DNA of 64,000 nt from CADCWN01 sp046328475 (GTDB lineage: Bacteria; Chloroflexota; Chloroflexia; Thermomicrobiales; CADCWN01). The position numbers and the translations under genes were made by a program. The first letter of the stretch is position 1; the number at the start of each line of letters is the position of its first letter. Under the pieces are notes generated by a model, which saw nothing but the letters and a program-made list of their open reading frames with translations, did not search any database and was not told the origin of the DNA. Location of the stretch: positions 1 through 64,000 of the forward strand of contig JAXLWN010000007.1 in assembly GCA_046328475.1 (NCBI GenBank), read 5' to 3'. Shown piece after piece: positions 28,952 through 37,736 of this stretch.

Positions 28952-29033
28952 GTAGGGGCGCTTCGCGAAGCGCCCTGCGCCGAGCGGCAACCGCTAGCCA
29001 GAGACACCAGGGCGGTTCACGAACCGCCCCTAC
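28952..29033. repeat. Two-hairpin dispersed element, copy R2 (82 bp)
   Basis: GTAGGGGCG ... CGCCCCTAC. First palindrome GGGCGCTTCGCGAAGCGCCC, centre CGGCAACCGCTAGCCAGAGA, second palindrome GGGCGGTTCACGAACCGCCC. It separates two related oxidoreductase genes. Confidence 0.85.
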
Positions 29034-29051
29034 AGTAACCGTCGCCTGTGC

Positions 29052-30203
29052 CTAATCCGCTGCCTGCCGCGAGAACCGCGACACCGCGAGGAAGCCGATA
29101 TCGTGGCGCGTCTTGCCGTCGATGGCGAGGTCGGCCAGGATTTCGCCGGTGGTTGGCCCGAACTTGAAGCCACGCCCGGAGAAGCCGCAGCCGATCAGCA
29201 CCTGCGGGTATTCCGGATGGCGGTCGATGATGAAATGATCATCGCGCGAATAGGCTTCCAGGCAGGTGATCCGGCGCAGCTCGGGACCGCAGGAGCCGGG
29301 CAGGTACTTGTCGAGCACTTCGCGCAGCAGGCCGATCTCCTCCTCGCGGATGGAGCGGTCGATGGTTCGCGCGGTGGTCGTCGGACCATCGAGCAATCGG
29401 CTGCGCCCCAGCTTCAGCCCGACCCCTTCGACGCCCGGCATCCCGTAGAAATCCCCCTCCGGCACGTCGAGCAGGAAACCGGGCGCGCCGCTCTCGATTG
29501 ACCAGTGGTCGGGGCGCGTCGGCGCGAAATAGCCGTTGGTGGTGCGGATGACGCGCAGCGGCAGATTGAGGTCGCGCAGCAGTTCGGTGGCCCAGGAGCC
29601 GGTCGTGATGATCAGTTGCGCGCCGGTGTATTCCCCCTGCGCGGTCGTGACCCGCATGCACCATCACCATCCGCTGCCCAGTTGGTGACCTCTGCAGAGT
29701 GCAGGAACGTCGCGCCGAGCCGCGCGGCCACCTCAAGGTGCGCGATCACGCCCCCTTCGGCCAGCACAAAGCCTGCCGTCTGCTCGTAGGCGACGAGCAA
29801 CCCGTCGCCGTTCCAAACGCCTGGGAAACGCTGCGCAGTGCCGCCTCGTCCAGAATCTCCAGAAACCGCCCTGTTGCATCTTCTCGGCGGTGGAGACGAA
29901 GCCGGGGCGATAGTTGATATCGACGATGCGGATCTCACCGGTCATCCAGAGTAGTTGACGACCCCGCGCCTCGGAAATCTCGTCCCATAGCTCGAACGCG
30001 CGCTCCCCGAGCGGCACGTAGCCGTCGTTCTGTACCGACGAGCGGCGAATCAGCCGGTGGTAGCCATGCGACGAACCCTGGTTGTGCCCCGGCCCGAACA
30101 TGTCGATCCCGAGCACCCGCTGCCCGCGCTTCGCCAACTGATACGCCGTCGCGCTCCCCGCCGCGCCCAGCCCGACCACGATCACATCGTAGGAATCGCT
30201 CAC
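29052..30203 (-). pseudogene. Sarcosine oxidase / N-methyltryptophan oxidase family, two frameshifts
   Basis: ATG 30203: SDSYDVIVVGLGAAGSATAY is the FAD-binding strand-loop-helix; GSSHGYHRLIRRSS is the flavin-attachment region of monomeric sarcosine oxidases, though the histidine pattern differs. After shifts near 29880 and 29650, GFVLAEGGVIAHLEVAARLG, then GAQLIITTGSWATELLRDLN, a clean C-terminal third and the covalent-flavin-type motif GCGFSGRGFKFGPTTGEI (here Gly-Arg rather than Ser-Cys) follow. About 383 residues repaired. It would oxidise N-methylated amino acids to release formaldehyde or amine and hydrogen peroxide. Confidence 0.8.
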
Positions 30204-30291
30204 GGCTCCCCACCCTTCCGACTCTGCCCAGGTGTCGTATCAATCCCCTGCATGGATTATACCCGGCACCGGGCGAGATCGCGGGCAAGCA

Positions 30292-30322
30292 ATGCGGGGC
30301 GGCCAGTGTGGCCGCCCCGCAT
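30292..30322 (-). terminator. 14-bp hairpin after the Gfo/Idh gene
   Basis: ATGCGGGGCGGCCA pairs with its complement around GTG; on the minus strand TTGCTTG follows. It lies 26 bases after the stop at 30349 and would close the long minus-strand operon. Confidence 0.75.
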
Positions 30323-30348
30323 CTTACCCTTTGCCCCGATCTCCCCTC

Positions 30349-31365
30349 TCACCGGGCGGATACCGGACCCCGCACCTGCTCGCGGATGGCGTCGATCAGC
30401 TCCATCGTCCGCACCGCGTCGTCCAGATCGGAGGCGGGGTAGGCGGGCGGGCGGCGATCGCGCACGCACTCGAGGAAGGAGCGATCCTGGTCCCACCAGC
30501 CGTTCAGGTAGGGCTGGCGCGGGCGGTCGGCCCACTGCGGTGCGGAGGGATCGACGTGCTCGATGGCGGTGAGGTCGTGGGTGAAGGCGTCCTGGTGGAC
30601 GATGCAGCGCTGCGCCAGGCCTTCGAGATGGGCCGAGGCGCGACGCCCGTGGATCGTCAGCTTCTCGCTGCGCACCTCGCCGAGCAGGTGGTTGTGGAAG
30701 AGCGCGGTCGCCCCGCCCGCGAAGCGCACCATCGCGACAAAGCTGTCATTCTGGTGATCGAAATAGTTGTGGACGTGGGCGTAGACCTCGGTCACCTCGC
30801 CGCAGAGGTAGCGCATCAGGTCGATGCTGTGGATGACGCCCGACGTGAGCACCTTCGACAGGCCCTCCTCGGTCGCGCCCATGCCGCGCAGGATGGCCAT
30901 GTGGAAGTGGTAGAACTCGACAATGATTGTGGCGATCGGGCCGTTCGCCTCGACCATGCGCTTCGCCTGCGTCAGCAACGGCTGGAAGCGCCGGTTGACG
31001 CCGACCATGCCGAAGACCCCGGCCTGTCGGGCGGTGTCGGCCAGCTCGCGCGTCTCCGCCGTGGCCATGCCGGGCGGCTTCTCCATCAGCGTCGGGACGC
31101 GCGCGGCGAGGCAGTCGCGGGCGACCGCGAAGGTGATCGGCGGCGGGGTGAGGACGAACGCAGCATCGAGCCGCTCCCGTTCGAGCATCTGCCGGTGATC
31201 GGTGTAGGTCGTGCCGATACCGAACTGGCGGCTCACCTGCGCCACGCGCTCGCTCACCGGATCGCAGAGCACCAGTTCGACATCGCGGTAGCGGGTCAGG
31301 CAGGGGAGGTGTGCGCCCTCGGCGATGCGCCCGGTGCCGATGACGCCGACGCGAAGCTTCTCCAT
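30349..31365 (-). CDS. Gfo/Idh/MocA-family NAD(P)-dependent oxidoreductase
   Basis: 338 residues; ATG 31365 after GGAG (a GTG two codons upstream overlaps the ribosome binding site). Nucleotide fold RVGVIGTGRIAEGAHLPCL, the EKPPGMATAE motif (the Lys of the EKP signature contacts cofactor and substrate), and the C-terminal beta-sheet (VYAHVHNYFDHQNDSFVAMV). Such enzymes oxidise or reduce sugars, inositols and derivatives. It is the last gene of a minus-strand run behind a carbohydrate ABC transporter, which fits a role in using the imported compound. Confidence 0.9.
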   Translation of the reverse strand: MEKLRVGVIGTGRIAEGAHLPCLTRYRDVELVLCDPVSERVAQVSRQFGIGTTYTDHRQMLERERLDAAFVLTPPPITFAVARDCLAARVPTLMEKPPGMATAETRELADTARQAGVFGMVGVNRRFQPLLTQAKRMVEANGPIATIIVEFYHFHMAILRGMGATEEGLSKVLTSGVIHSIDLMRYLCGEVTEVYAHVHNYFDHQNDSFVAMVRFAGGATALFHNHLLGEVRSEKLTIHGRRASAHLEGLAQRCIVHQDAFTHDLTAIEHVDPSAPQWADRPRQPYLNGWWDQDRSFLECVRDRRPPAYPASDLDDAVRTMELIDAIREQVRGPVSAR

Positions 31366-31383
31366 CGTCACTCCTTCACTGGT

Positions 31384-33261
31384 TCAATGGAAGGTCAACG
31401 TCGATACCGGGTGGAGATGGCACGCGAACCAGTCGTCCAGCCAGCTCGCGCGGAGCAGGCGATGGCTCGGTCGCCCCACCAGGTTCATCAAGTGGCCCTC
31501 TTCCGGGAGCCGCCCCAATCGCACCTCGCGACCGAGTGCGGCGAGCGCGGCGCATAGTTCCTCGCTCTGGCCGATCAGGCAGTTCTCATCCCGCTCGGCG
31601 TGGATGAGCAGGAGCGGCGTGCGGATGCGGTCGGCGTGGGTGACGGGCGACAGGTCGCGGAAGCGCCCCGGCTCGGTCTCCGGTGTCCCCGCCATCTCCC
31701 AGGTCCAGAATGGCCGCGCCGCCGGGTTCCCCGCGAAGAGGCTGGTCAGGTTGCTGATGCCGTTCTCGCTGACCGCTGCGGCGACGCGGTCGGTGCGCGT
31801 CAGCAGCAGGTGGGTCATGTAGCCGCCGTAGCTCACGCCGGTCACGCCCAACCGCTGCGGGTCGCCCGCGCCGTCGGCCAGCGCGGCGTCGAGCGCCTGC
31901 ATGAGATCCTGTGCGTCGCGGTCGCCCCAGGCCCCGCGAATGGCGGTGGCGAACTCCTCGCCATAGCCCTGGCTGCCGCGCGGGTTGGCGTAGAGCACGG
32001 CGTAGCCGAGCGCGGCCAACCGTTGGAATTCGAAGTAGAACCGCTCCCCGAGCGGGTAGTGCGGCCCGCCGTGAATCTGGAGGATGAGGGGCGGGAGATC
32101 GTCTCCAGTCAGCGCGAGCGGGCGGACGAGCCAGGCGTCGATCAGTTCGCCGTCATCGGCCTGGAAGGGGCGATATTCCGGGCGACTCAGGGCGACTTCG
32201 CCCAGCCAATCGGCGTTGGGCGCGACCACGAGCTGCTCGTCACGACCCCCGAGGTCAGTCGTGCAGAGAGCCCCCGGCTGCATCGCGTCGGCGACGATAA
32301 AGGCCAGGCGATCGGCGCTGGCATTCACCGTAAAGGCCAGGACCGCTCGTTCTCCCTCGACCACAACCTCGCCGCGCCCAGCGGGATCGACCCGGCCGAT
32401 CCAGCTGCACCCGCGATCGGCGAAGCAGAAGTAGAGCCAATCGCAGCCTGCAATCGCGACCCAGGCGAGATCGGGCGGCCCCATACCCTGTGGCGTGTCG
32501 GCGCGCACAGTGAGACCGATGCTGCGGTCCAGCGCGGCGGTCAGCAAGCGCGGCGACTCGCCGTCGAGTCCGACGATCCAGAGGCCGAAGTTTGCGCCCT
32601 GGGAGGTGCCCTGGTCGTGACCGATGTAGGCGATGGCGCGACTGTCGGGCGACCAGGCATGCGAGCGGATCGGTCCCTGTCCGCTCGTCAGGCAGCGCGG
32701 CGTGCCACCGGTCGCCGGGGCAATCCAGATGTCGCTATTTGAGAGGAAGGCGATGCTTTGCCCATCGGGCGACCAGGCCGGGTTCGTTGCATCGCAGTCG
32801 CCAGCGGTAAGCCGAACCGCGACGCCGCCCGCTGCGGGAATGGTCCAGAGCTGCTTGTGCGGCTGATCCGTGCCTTGATCCGGCGCGCTGAAAACCAGGT
32901 GTTCGCCAGCGGGCGACCAGACTGGGCTCGCGGCTCCCGACGGGACTCCGTCGAGGCAACGGGCCATGCCGCTCTCAACCTCAACAAGCCAGAGCCGTCG
33001 CTCGCCGGAGCGGTCGGACACAAATGCGAGGTGTCGCCCACCTGGCGACCAGCAGGGCTGCTCGTCGAATGCGCCGTCGGGGGTCGGGCTGGCGACAGGC
33101 CCGCCTCCGACGGCGACCAGGCAGACGCGCGAGACCAGCGCATCGCGGGCGCGATCCAGCCCGCCCTCGGTGTAGGCGATCGTCGTGCCATCCGGCGAGA
33201 GGCGCGGCGTATCGAGCCATTTCAGCCGGTAGAGATCGTCCGTTTCGAGCCCGCGCGCCAT
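31384..33261 (-). CDS. S9-family (prolyl-oligopeptidase-like) serine peptidase
   Basis: 625 residues. An N-terminal beta-propeller of about 350 residues shows repeated SPDG/SPGG strands (SPGGRHLAFVSDRSGERRLW; WSPDGQSIAFLSNSDIW). The C-terminal alpha/beta hydrolase carries GVSYGGYMTHLLL (serine nucleophile), AERDENCLIG (aspartate) and EEGHLMN (histidine). It cleaves acyl bonds in oligopeptides or acyl-amino acids. Cytoplasmic; no signal peptide. It lies 5 bases downstream of the dehydrogenase gene and 18 bases before Gfo/Idh, so it is in the operon, an unusual partner for sugar genes. Confidence 0.9.
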   Translation of the reverse strand: MARGLETDDLYRLKWLDTPRLSPDGTTIAYTEGGLDRARDALVSRVCLVAVGGGPVASPTPDGAFDEQPCWSPGGRHLAFVSDRSGERRLWLVEVESGMARCLDGVPSGAASPVWSPAGEHLVFSAPDQGTDQPHKQLWTIPAAGGVAVRLTAGDCDATNPAWSPDGQSIAFLSNSDIWIAPATGGTPRCLTSGQGPIRSHAWSPDSRAIAYIGHDQGTSQGANFGLWIVGLDGESPRLLTAALDRSIGLTVRADTPQGMGPPDLAWVAIAGCDWLYFCFADRGCSWIGRVDPAGRGEVVVEGERAVLAFTVNASADRLAFIVADAMQPGALCTTDLGGRDEQLVVAPNADWLGEVALSRPEYRPFQADDGELIDAWLVRPLALTGDDLPPLILQIHGGPHYPLGERFYFEFQRLAALGYAVLYANPRGSQGYGEEFATAIRGAWGDRDAQDLMQALDAALADGAGDPQRLGVTGVSYGGYMTHLLLTRTDRVAAAVSENGISNLTSLFAGNPAARPFWTWEMAGTPETEPGRFRDLSPVTHADRIRTPLLLIHAERDENCLIGQSEELCAALAALGREVRLGRLPEEGHLMNLVGRPSHRLLRASWLDDWFACHLHPVSTLTFH

Positions 33262-33266
33262 CGCGC

Positions 33267-34397
33267 TTAGACCTTCCCGCCCGCACCGTCGTAGGTGAGC
33301 AGCACTGTCGGCGGGCGGTCGGGGCGGTGCAGCAGGTCGTAGGCCTGCGGCGCGTCGGTGAAGGGCACCCGCGTCGGCGCGAGCGAGCTGACCTCGACCT
33401 TGCCCTCAGCGAGCAGGCGCATGAACGCGGCCTGGTTGCGGTTCTCGGTCCAGCGCACATAGCCGACCGGGTAATCGACGTTGCCCTCCTCGTAGACCGG
33501 GTCGTAGCGACCGGGACCGTAGGCGATGGCAGGGTAGAAGATTACGTCGCGGGCGTACATGCGGTCGCGGTCGATCGACATGCCGAAGAGCCCGACGCCG
33601 ACGACGACCCCGCGCTGGCGGCAGAGGTCGAACGAGAGATTCAGCGGCTCGCTCGACGGCGTGACCACCGCCAGAAAGACGCCATCGGCCCCCAGACCAT
33701 CGGTCATCTGGTCGATCGCGTCGCGCGGGTCTTCCCGCTGCGAGTTGACGGCGCGGTGCGCGCCGCGTTCGAGCGCCTGTTGCACCCGCCGGTCGTCAAT
33801 ATCGACGCCGAGCACATACATCCCGGCCTGGCGCGCGATCTGCACCGCCAGCAGCCCGAGCAGCCCGAGTCCGTGGATCACGACCGTCTCGCCGAACGAG
33901 CAGCCGGTGCGTCGCAGGCCGTTCAGCGCGATGCTGCCGAGCGTCACGAAGGCCGCCTGGTCGAGCGGCACGTTGTCCGGCACGCGCACCGTCAGGTTGC
34001 GCGGCACGGCCACGCGCTCGGCGTGGACAGCGCACTGATTCCCCGAGCAAGCGACGCGGTCACCGGGCTTGATGTCGGTCACGTCTGGGGCCACCGCCAG
34101 GACGGTGCCGGCCAGGCTGTAGCCGATTGCGGCCAGCGGAGCCTCCACGATGCGTGGCTGCGGGCCGTCCCAGCGCACGCCGTTGTTGCGCAGTTGTGGC
34201 CGGCGCTTGGCGCGCGGGCCGGGATAGGTATCGTCGCCGGTCGTCTCCGGGCTGGAGGTGCTGGAGATGATGTGCATCTCGGTGCCGCTGCTGATCGCGG
34301 AGAAGGCCGGGGCGACCAGTACCTCACCGGAACGCAACTCCGGCTCGGGAACGTCGAGGACGACCACCCGCCCCAGGGTGGCAAAGGCGCGCTTCAT
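33267..34397 (-). CDS. MDR-superfamily dehydrogenase lacking structural zinc site
   Basis: 376 residues; AAAGGAG precedes ATG 34397. N-terminal SAISSGTEMHI where catalytic zinc enzymes have cysteine, then IKPGDRVACSGNQCAVHAER, no four-cysteine lobe, and the Rossmann strand VVIHGLGLLGLLAVQIARQA with acidic VLGVDIDDRR (NAD preference). Similar proteins occur next to Gfo/Idh genes and handle sugar or amino-sugar derivatives. Zinc-free or zinc-poor catalysis is an inference from the missing cysteines. Confidence 0.85.
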   Translation of the reverse strand: MKRAFATLGRVVVLDVPEPELRSGEVLVAPAFSAISSGTEMHIISSTSSPETTGDDTYPGPRAKRRPQLRNNGVRWDGPQPRIVEAPLAAIGYSLAGTVLAVAPDVTDIKPGDRVACSGNQCAVHAERVAVPRNLTVRVPDNVPLDQAAFVTLGSIALNGLRRTGCSFGETVVIHGLGLLGLLAVQIARQAGMYVLGVDIDDRRVQQALERGAHRAVNSQREDPRDAIDQMTDGLGADGVFLAVVTPSSEPLNLSFDLCRQRGVVVGVGLFGMSIDRDRMYARDVIFYPAIAYGPGRYDPVYEEGNVDYPVGYVRWTENRNQAAFMRLLAEGKVEVSSLAPTRVPFTDAPQAYDLLHRPDRPPTVLLTYDGAGGKV

Positions 34398-34452
34398 TGC
34401 TACTCCTTTGTTCAGGCCGTACAACGCTTCGCCGCTACGCGAGACGATCCAT

Positions 34453-34534
34453 GTAGGGGCGCGTCGTGACGCGCCCTGCGACGTGTGGCAACCGCGAGCC
34501 AGGGAGACCAGGGCGGTTCACGAACCGCCCCTAC
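34453..34534. repeat. Two-hairpin dispersed element, copy R3 (82 bp)
   Basis: Same length and ends as 28952-29033; first palindrome GGGCGCGTCGTGACGCGCCC differs from that copy by paired changes, second palindrome GGGCGGTTCACGAACCGCCC is identical. It lies between the transporter ATPase gene and the dehydrogenase gene. Confidence 0.85.
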
Positions 34535-34566
34535 GAACGCGCGAACGCACGAAGCAACAGGGCCGG

Positions 34567-35667
34567 TCAGATATCAAGCCGCTCGCCAGAGGCCACGTCG
34601 AAGAAGTGGAGCTTCTGACGGGGGAATTCGAGCGCGACCTTGTCGCCCAGGCGCAGCCGCCGATCCGGCTCGATGCGCCCGGTGATCGCCACGGCCCCCC
34701 GGTTGACCTCGACGTAGGTGTCCGAGCCCAATGGCTCCAGCAGGCCCACCTCGCCGACCAGACCCTGCCCGCCGCCACCATCCTCGGCGGCGGTGAGCCG
34801 CACATCCTCGGCGCGAATCCCGAGCACAGCCTTCGTCGCCAGCGGCGACGCCGGGCGACCTTCGCCCGCATTCGGCCAACTCAGCCGCAGGTCGCCGGAT
34901 TGATAGTCGATCCGGTCGCCGGTCACCTTCAGGTCCCCCTCGATCGTGCTCATGCGCGGCTTGCCGATGAAGGTGGCGACGTAGAGGTGCAGGGGGCGGC
35001 GGTAAACCTCCTCGGCGGGGCCGTACTGCACGATCCGCCCGTCGCGCATGACGGCGATGTAGTCCGAGAGCATCATCGCCTCTTCCTGGTCGTGCGTGAC
35101 GAAGATGGAGGTGGCCTTGAGTTGCTGGTGGAGTTTCTTGATCTCGCTCCGCATGCGCGTGCGGAGTGCCGCGTCGAGGTTCGAGAGCGGTTCGTCGAAG
35201 AGGAAGACTTTCGGCTCCTTCACCATCGCCCGCGCCAGCGCCACGCGCTGCTGCTGCCCGCCCGAGAGCTGCGAGATGCGGCGGTCGAGCAGGTGATCGA
35301 TCTCCAGCGCGCTGGCGACCCGGCGCACGCGCGAGTCGACCTCGTTCTTGGGCCGCTTGGCAAGCTTGAGCGCGAAGGCGATGTTGCCGTAGACGTTCAT
35401 GTGCGGATAGAGGGCATAGTTCTGGAAGACCATCGCCATGCCGCGCTCGTGCGGTGCCCAGTCGGTGATCCGCTGGCCATCGAGGAAGATGTCGCCGCCC
35501 GTCGCCTGCTCCAACCCGGCGATCAGGTTGAGCGTCGTCGTCTTGCCACAGCCCGACGGGCCGAGCAGCGTCACGAACGCCCCATCGGGAATCTCGAACG
35601 AGACCTCGCGCACGGCTTGCACCAACCCGAAGCTCTTCACCACCCGTTCCAGTGCCACGCGGCCCAT
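34567..35667 (-). CDS. Carbohydrate ABC transporter ATPase (MalK/UgpC type)
   Basis: 366 residues, ATG 35667 after GGAGTGAG. Walker A GPSGCGKTTTLNLIAG, Q-loop AMVFQNYALYPHM, signature LSGGQQQR, Walker B VFLFDEPLSNLDA, switch FVTHDQEEAM, and the C-terminal OB/TOBE domain (LGIRAEDVRL) that distinguishes sugar-importer ATPases able to serve several transporters. It drives the two permeases encoded upstream. Confidence 0.93.
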   Translation of the reverse strand: MGRVALERVVKSFGLVQAVREVSFEIPDGAFVTLLGPSGCGKTTTLNLIAGLEQATGGDIFLDGQRITDWAPHERGMAMVFQNYALYPHMNVYGNIAFALKLAKRPKNEVDSRVRRVASALEIDHLLDRRISQLSGGQQQRVALARAMVKEPKVFLFDEPLSNLDAALRTRMRSEIKKLHQQLKATSIFVTHDQEEAMMLSDYIAVMRDGRIVQYGPAEEVYRRPLHLYVATFIGKPRMSTIEGDLKVTGDRIDYQSGDLRLSWPNAGEGRPASPLATKAVLGIRAEDVRLTAAEDGGGGQGLVGEVGLLEPLGSDTYVEVNRGAVAITGRIEPDRRLRLGDKVALEFPRQKLHFFDVASGERLDI

Positions 35668-35684
35668 TGGCTCACTCCGTTCGC

Positions 35685-35792
35685 AGTCGTGAGTCGTGAG
35701 TCGTGAGTCGTGAGAATCTCGCTTGAGGCTAGAGGCAACCAGTGTAGCCGCTAGTTCTGCCAGTCCACTCACGACTCACGACTCACGACTCG
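35685..35792. repeat. Facing heptamer arrays AGTCGTG / ACTCACG
   Basis: Four AGTCGTG units (35685-35712) face three to four ACTCACG units (35767-35792), complementary, about 54 bases apart. The right array abuts the permease stop codon (35793-35795) with no gap; the left ends 17 bases before the ATPase start. Confidence 0.9.
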
Positions 35793-36629
35793 CTAATACT
35801 TCACACCCTCGACCAGGCCGCGCACGATGTAGCGATTGAGGAGGAAGACGAGCGCGATGACCGGCACGATCGCGAGCATCCCCGTCGCGGCGACGAGCGA
35901 GTTATCGGTGTGGAACGTGCCGCCCACCAGGCCCGACAATTTGACGGTGATCGGCACCGCCGTGCGGTTCGAGAGGATCAGACCGAACAGGAACTCGTTC
36001 CAGGCCCCGATGAAGGCGAAGATCGCGGTCGCGACGACGCCGGGGGCCGAGACCGGGATGATCACGCGGAAGAGCGCCCCCAGCCGGGAGCAGCCGTCCA
36101 TGCGCGCCGCCGCCTCCAGCGAGTAGGGGATTTGCTCGAAGAAGTTCTTCAGCATCCAGATCACGTAGGGCAGCAGGAAGGTGCTGTAGACCGCGATCAG
36201 CGCGGCGTAACTGTCGAGCAGGTGCAGGTTCCGGATCAGCAGGAACATCGGGATGATCAGGATGATCGCGGGCACCATGCGCGTCGCCAGCGTGAAGACC
36301 AGGAAGATGTTCTTGCCGGGGATCCGCAGCCGCGCCAGCGGGTAGGCCGCCAGCGCCCCGAGCGTCAGGCAGACCAGCATGGTCGCGGTGGCGACGATGA
36401 ACGACGTCCGCAGCGCGCTGATGTGCGAATCATCCGCGAGCGTCTGCTGATACCAGCGCAGGCTGGTGTCGGCCAGGCGCAGGTGGGGCGGGACCGAGAT
36501 GTAGTTGATCTCGGGTTGGACGCTCATGATCGCGATCCAGGCCACCGGGGCGACCGTCCAGAAGAGGAAGAAGAGGACCAGCGCGTAGAGCACCAGCGGG
36601 CGTCCCCAGCGCGCGAACGTGCGATACAT
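35793..36629 (-). CDS. Carbohydrate ABC transporter permease (MalG/CUT1 type)
   Basis: 278 residues with six membrane segments. The EAA loop that docks the ATPase is EAAARMDGCSRLGALFRVI. AAGGAA precedes ATG 36629, 14 bases after the stop of the first permease gene, so they are co-transcribed and form the heterodimeric channel. Confidence 0.93.
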   Translation of the reverse strand: MYRTFARWGRPLVLYALVLFFLFWTVAPVAWIAIMSVQPEINYISVPPHLRLADTSLRWYQQTLADDSHISALRTSFIVATATMLVCLTLGALAAYPLARLRIPGKNIFLVFTLATRMVPAIILIIPMFLLIRNLHLLDSYAALIAVYSTFLLPYVIWMLKNFFEQIPYSLEAAARMDGCSRLGALFRVIIPVSAPGVVATAIFAFIGAWNEFLFGLILSNRTAVPITVKLSGLVGGTFHTDNSLVAATGMLAIVPVIALVFLLNRYIVRGLVEGVKY

Positions 36630-36643
36630 CGCCAGTTTCCTTC

Positions 36644-37609
36644 TCAGTCCGCGCCATCGGGCGCGACCGCTGCGGCGCGCGGGCGCAGGCGGAACATCAG
36701 CCCCGTGACGAGCGCGATCAGCGACATGATCAGCAGCGCCAGCAGGACGGCCATCGCCGAGGCGCGGCCCAGGCTCAGGCGCTCGAAGGCGTTGATGTAG
36801 ACGAGGTAGCTGAGCAGCACCGTCCCCTGCCCCGGCCCGCCGCGCGTCAGCGTGAAGATCAGGTCGAAGACCTGGAGCGAGACGATCGTCTCCAGCAAGA
36901 CGGCGAAGATCAGCGTGTTCCGCAGGTGGGGGAGGATGATGTGGCGGAAGCGCGACAGCACCCCGGCCCCATCCATCTTCGCGGCGCGGTAGAGCGACTC
37001 GGGGATGCTTTGCAGCGACGCCAGCAGGATCAGGGTTACGAACGGCATCCCCTTCCAGGCTGTCGCGACGGCGGCGACCGTGATCGCCAGCGGGGCGCTC
37101 GTCAGCCACGCCTGGTAGGCCGGGATGATCCCCAGGCTGTAGAGGACCGCGTTGACCAGCCCGTAGTTGCTCTGGAAGAGGTAGCGCCACATGACGCCGT
37201 TGACCACCGGCGCGACCGCCCAGGGCAGCAGGATCAGGACGCGCACCAGCTTGCGCCCGGCGAACGCCTCGTTGAGTACCAGCGCCAGGATGAGCGAGAG
37301 CCCCACGCAGATCACCACGCTGAGTCCGGCGAAGGTCAGCGTGCGGACGATCGAGTCCCGCATGACCTGATCGTGGAGCACCCGCCCGTAGTTATCGAGC
37401 CCGATCCACCGCTGGTCCGGCGAGACCGTCAGCTCGATGCGATGGAAGCTCATCCGGATCGCGTAGACGATCGGGTAGACCAGGAAGACGAGCAGGATCA
37501 GCGCCGTCGGCAGGAGCAGCAGCAGGCCGAAGCGCGACTCATCCATGCGGTGGAAGCGCTGGGCCAGGGTCGGGCGAGCCACGCGCCGCTCGGTGGGTAG
37601 GGCCGTCAT
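36644..37609 (-). CDS. Carbohydrate ABC transporter permease (MalF/CUT1 type)
   Basis: 321 residues with a polar N-terminal 25, six membrane segments and the EAA-like loop YRAAKMDGAGVLSRFRHIILP. ATG 37609. It pairs with the permease encoded downstream. Confidence 0.92.
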   Translation of the reverse strand: MTALPTERRVARPTLAQRFHRMDESRFGLLLLLPTALILLVFLVYPIVYAIRMSFHRIELTVSPDQRWIGLDNYGRVLHDQVMRDSIVRTLTFAGLSVVICVGLSLILALVLNEAFAGRKLVRVLILLPWAVAPVVNGVMWRYLFQSNYGLVNAVLYSLGIIPAYQAWLTSAPLAITVAAVATAWKGMPFVTLILLASLQSIPESLYRAAKMDGAGVLSRFRHIILPHLRNTLIFAVLLETIVSLQVFDLIFTLTRGGPGQGTVLLSYLVYINAFERLSLGRASAMAVLLALLIMSLIALVTGLMFRLRPRAAAVAPDGAD

Positions 37610-37619
37610 CGTCGCTCCA

Positions 37620-37736
37620 ATGACGAATGACGAATGACGAATGACGAATAGCGTGGATACGAAGGGCAGTGCAGGCGCTCCTGGCATCCCTACCAATCGT
37701 CAGTCCACATTCGTCATTCGTCATTCGTCATTCGTC
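37620..37736. repeat. Facing heptamer arrays ATGACGA / ATTCGTC
   Basis: Four ATGACGA units (37620-37648) face four ATTCGTC units (37709-37736), complementary, 60 bases apart. The right array abuts the binding-protein stop codon (37737-37739) directly; the left ends 10 bases before the permease start. Confidence 0.9.

Noticed and set aside
35685..37736. Repeat arrays as possible CRISPR
   Set aside because: Units are 7 bases with no spacers and no cas genes in the window.
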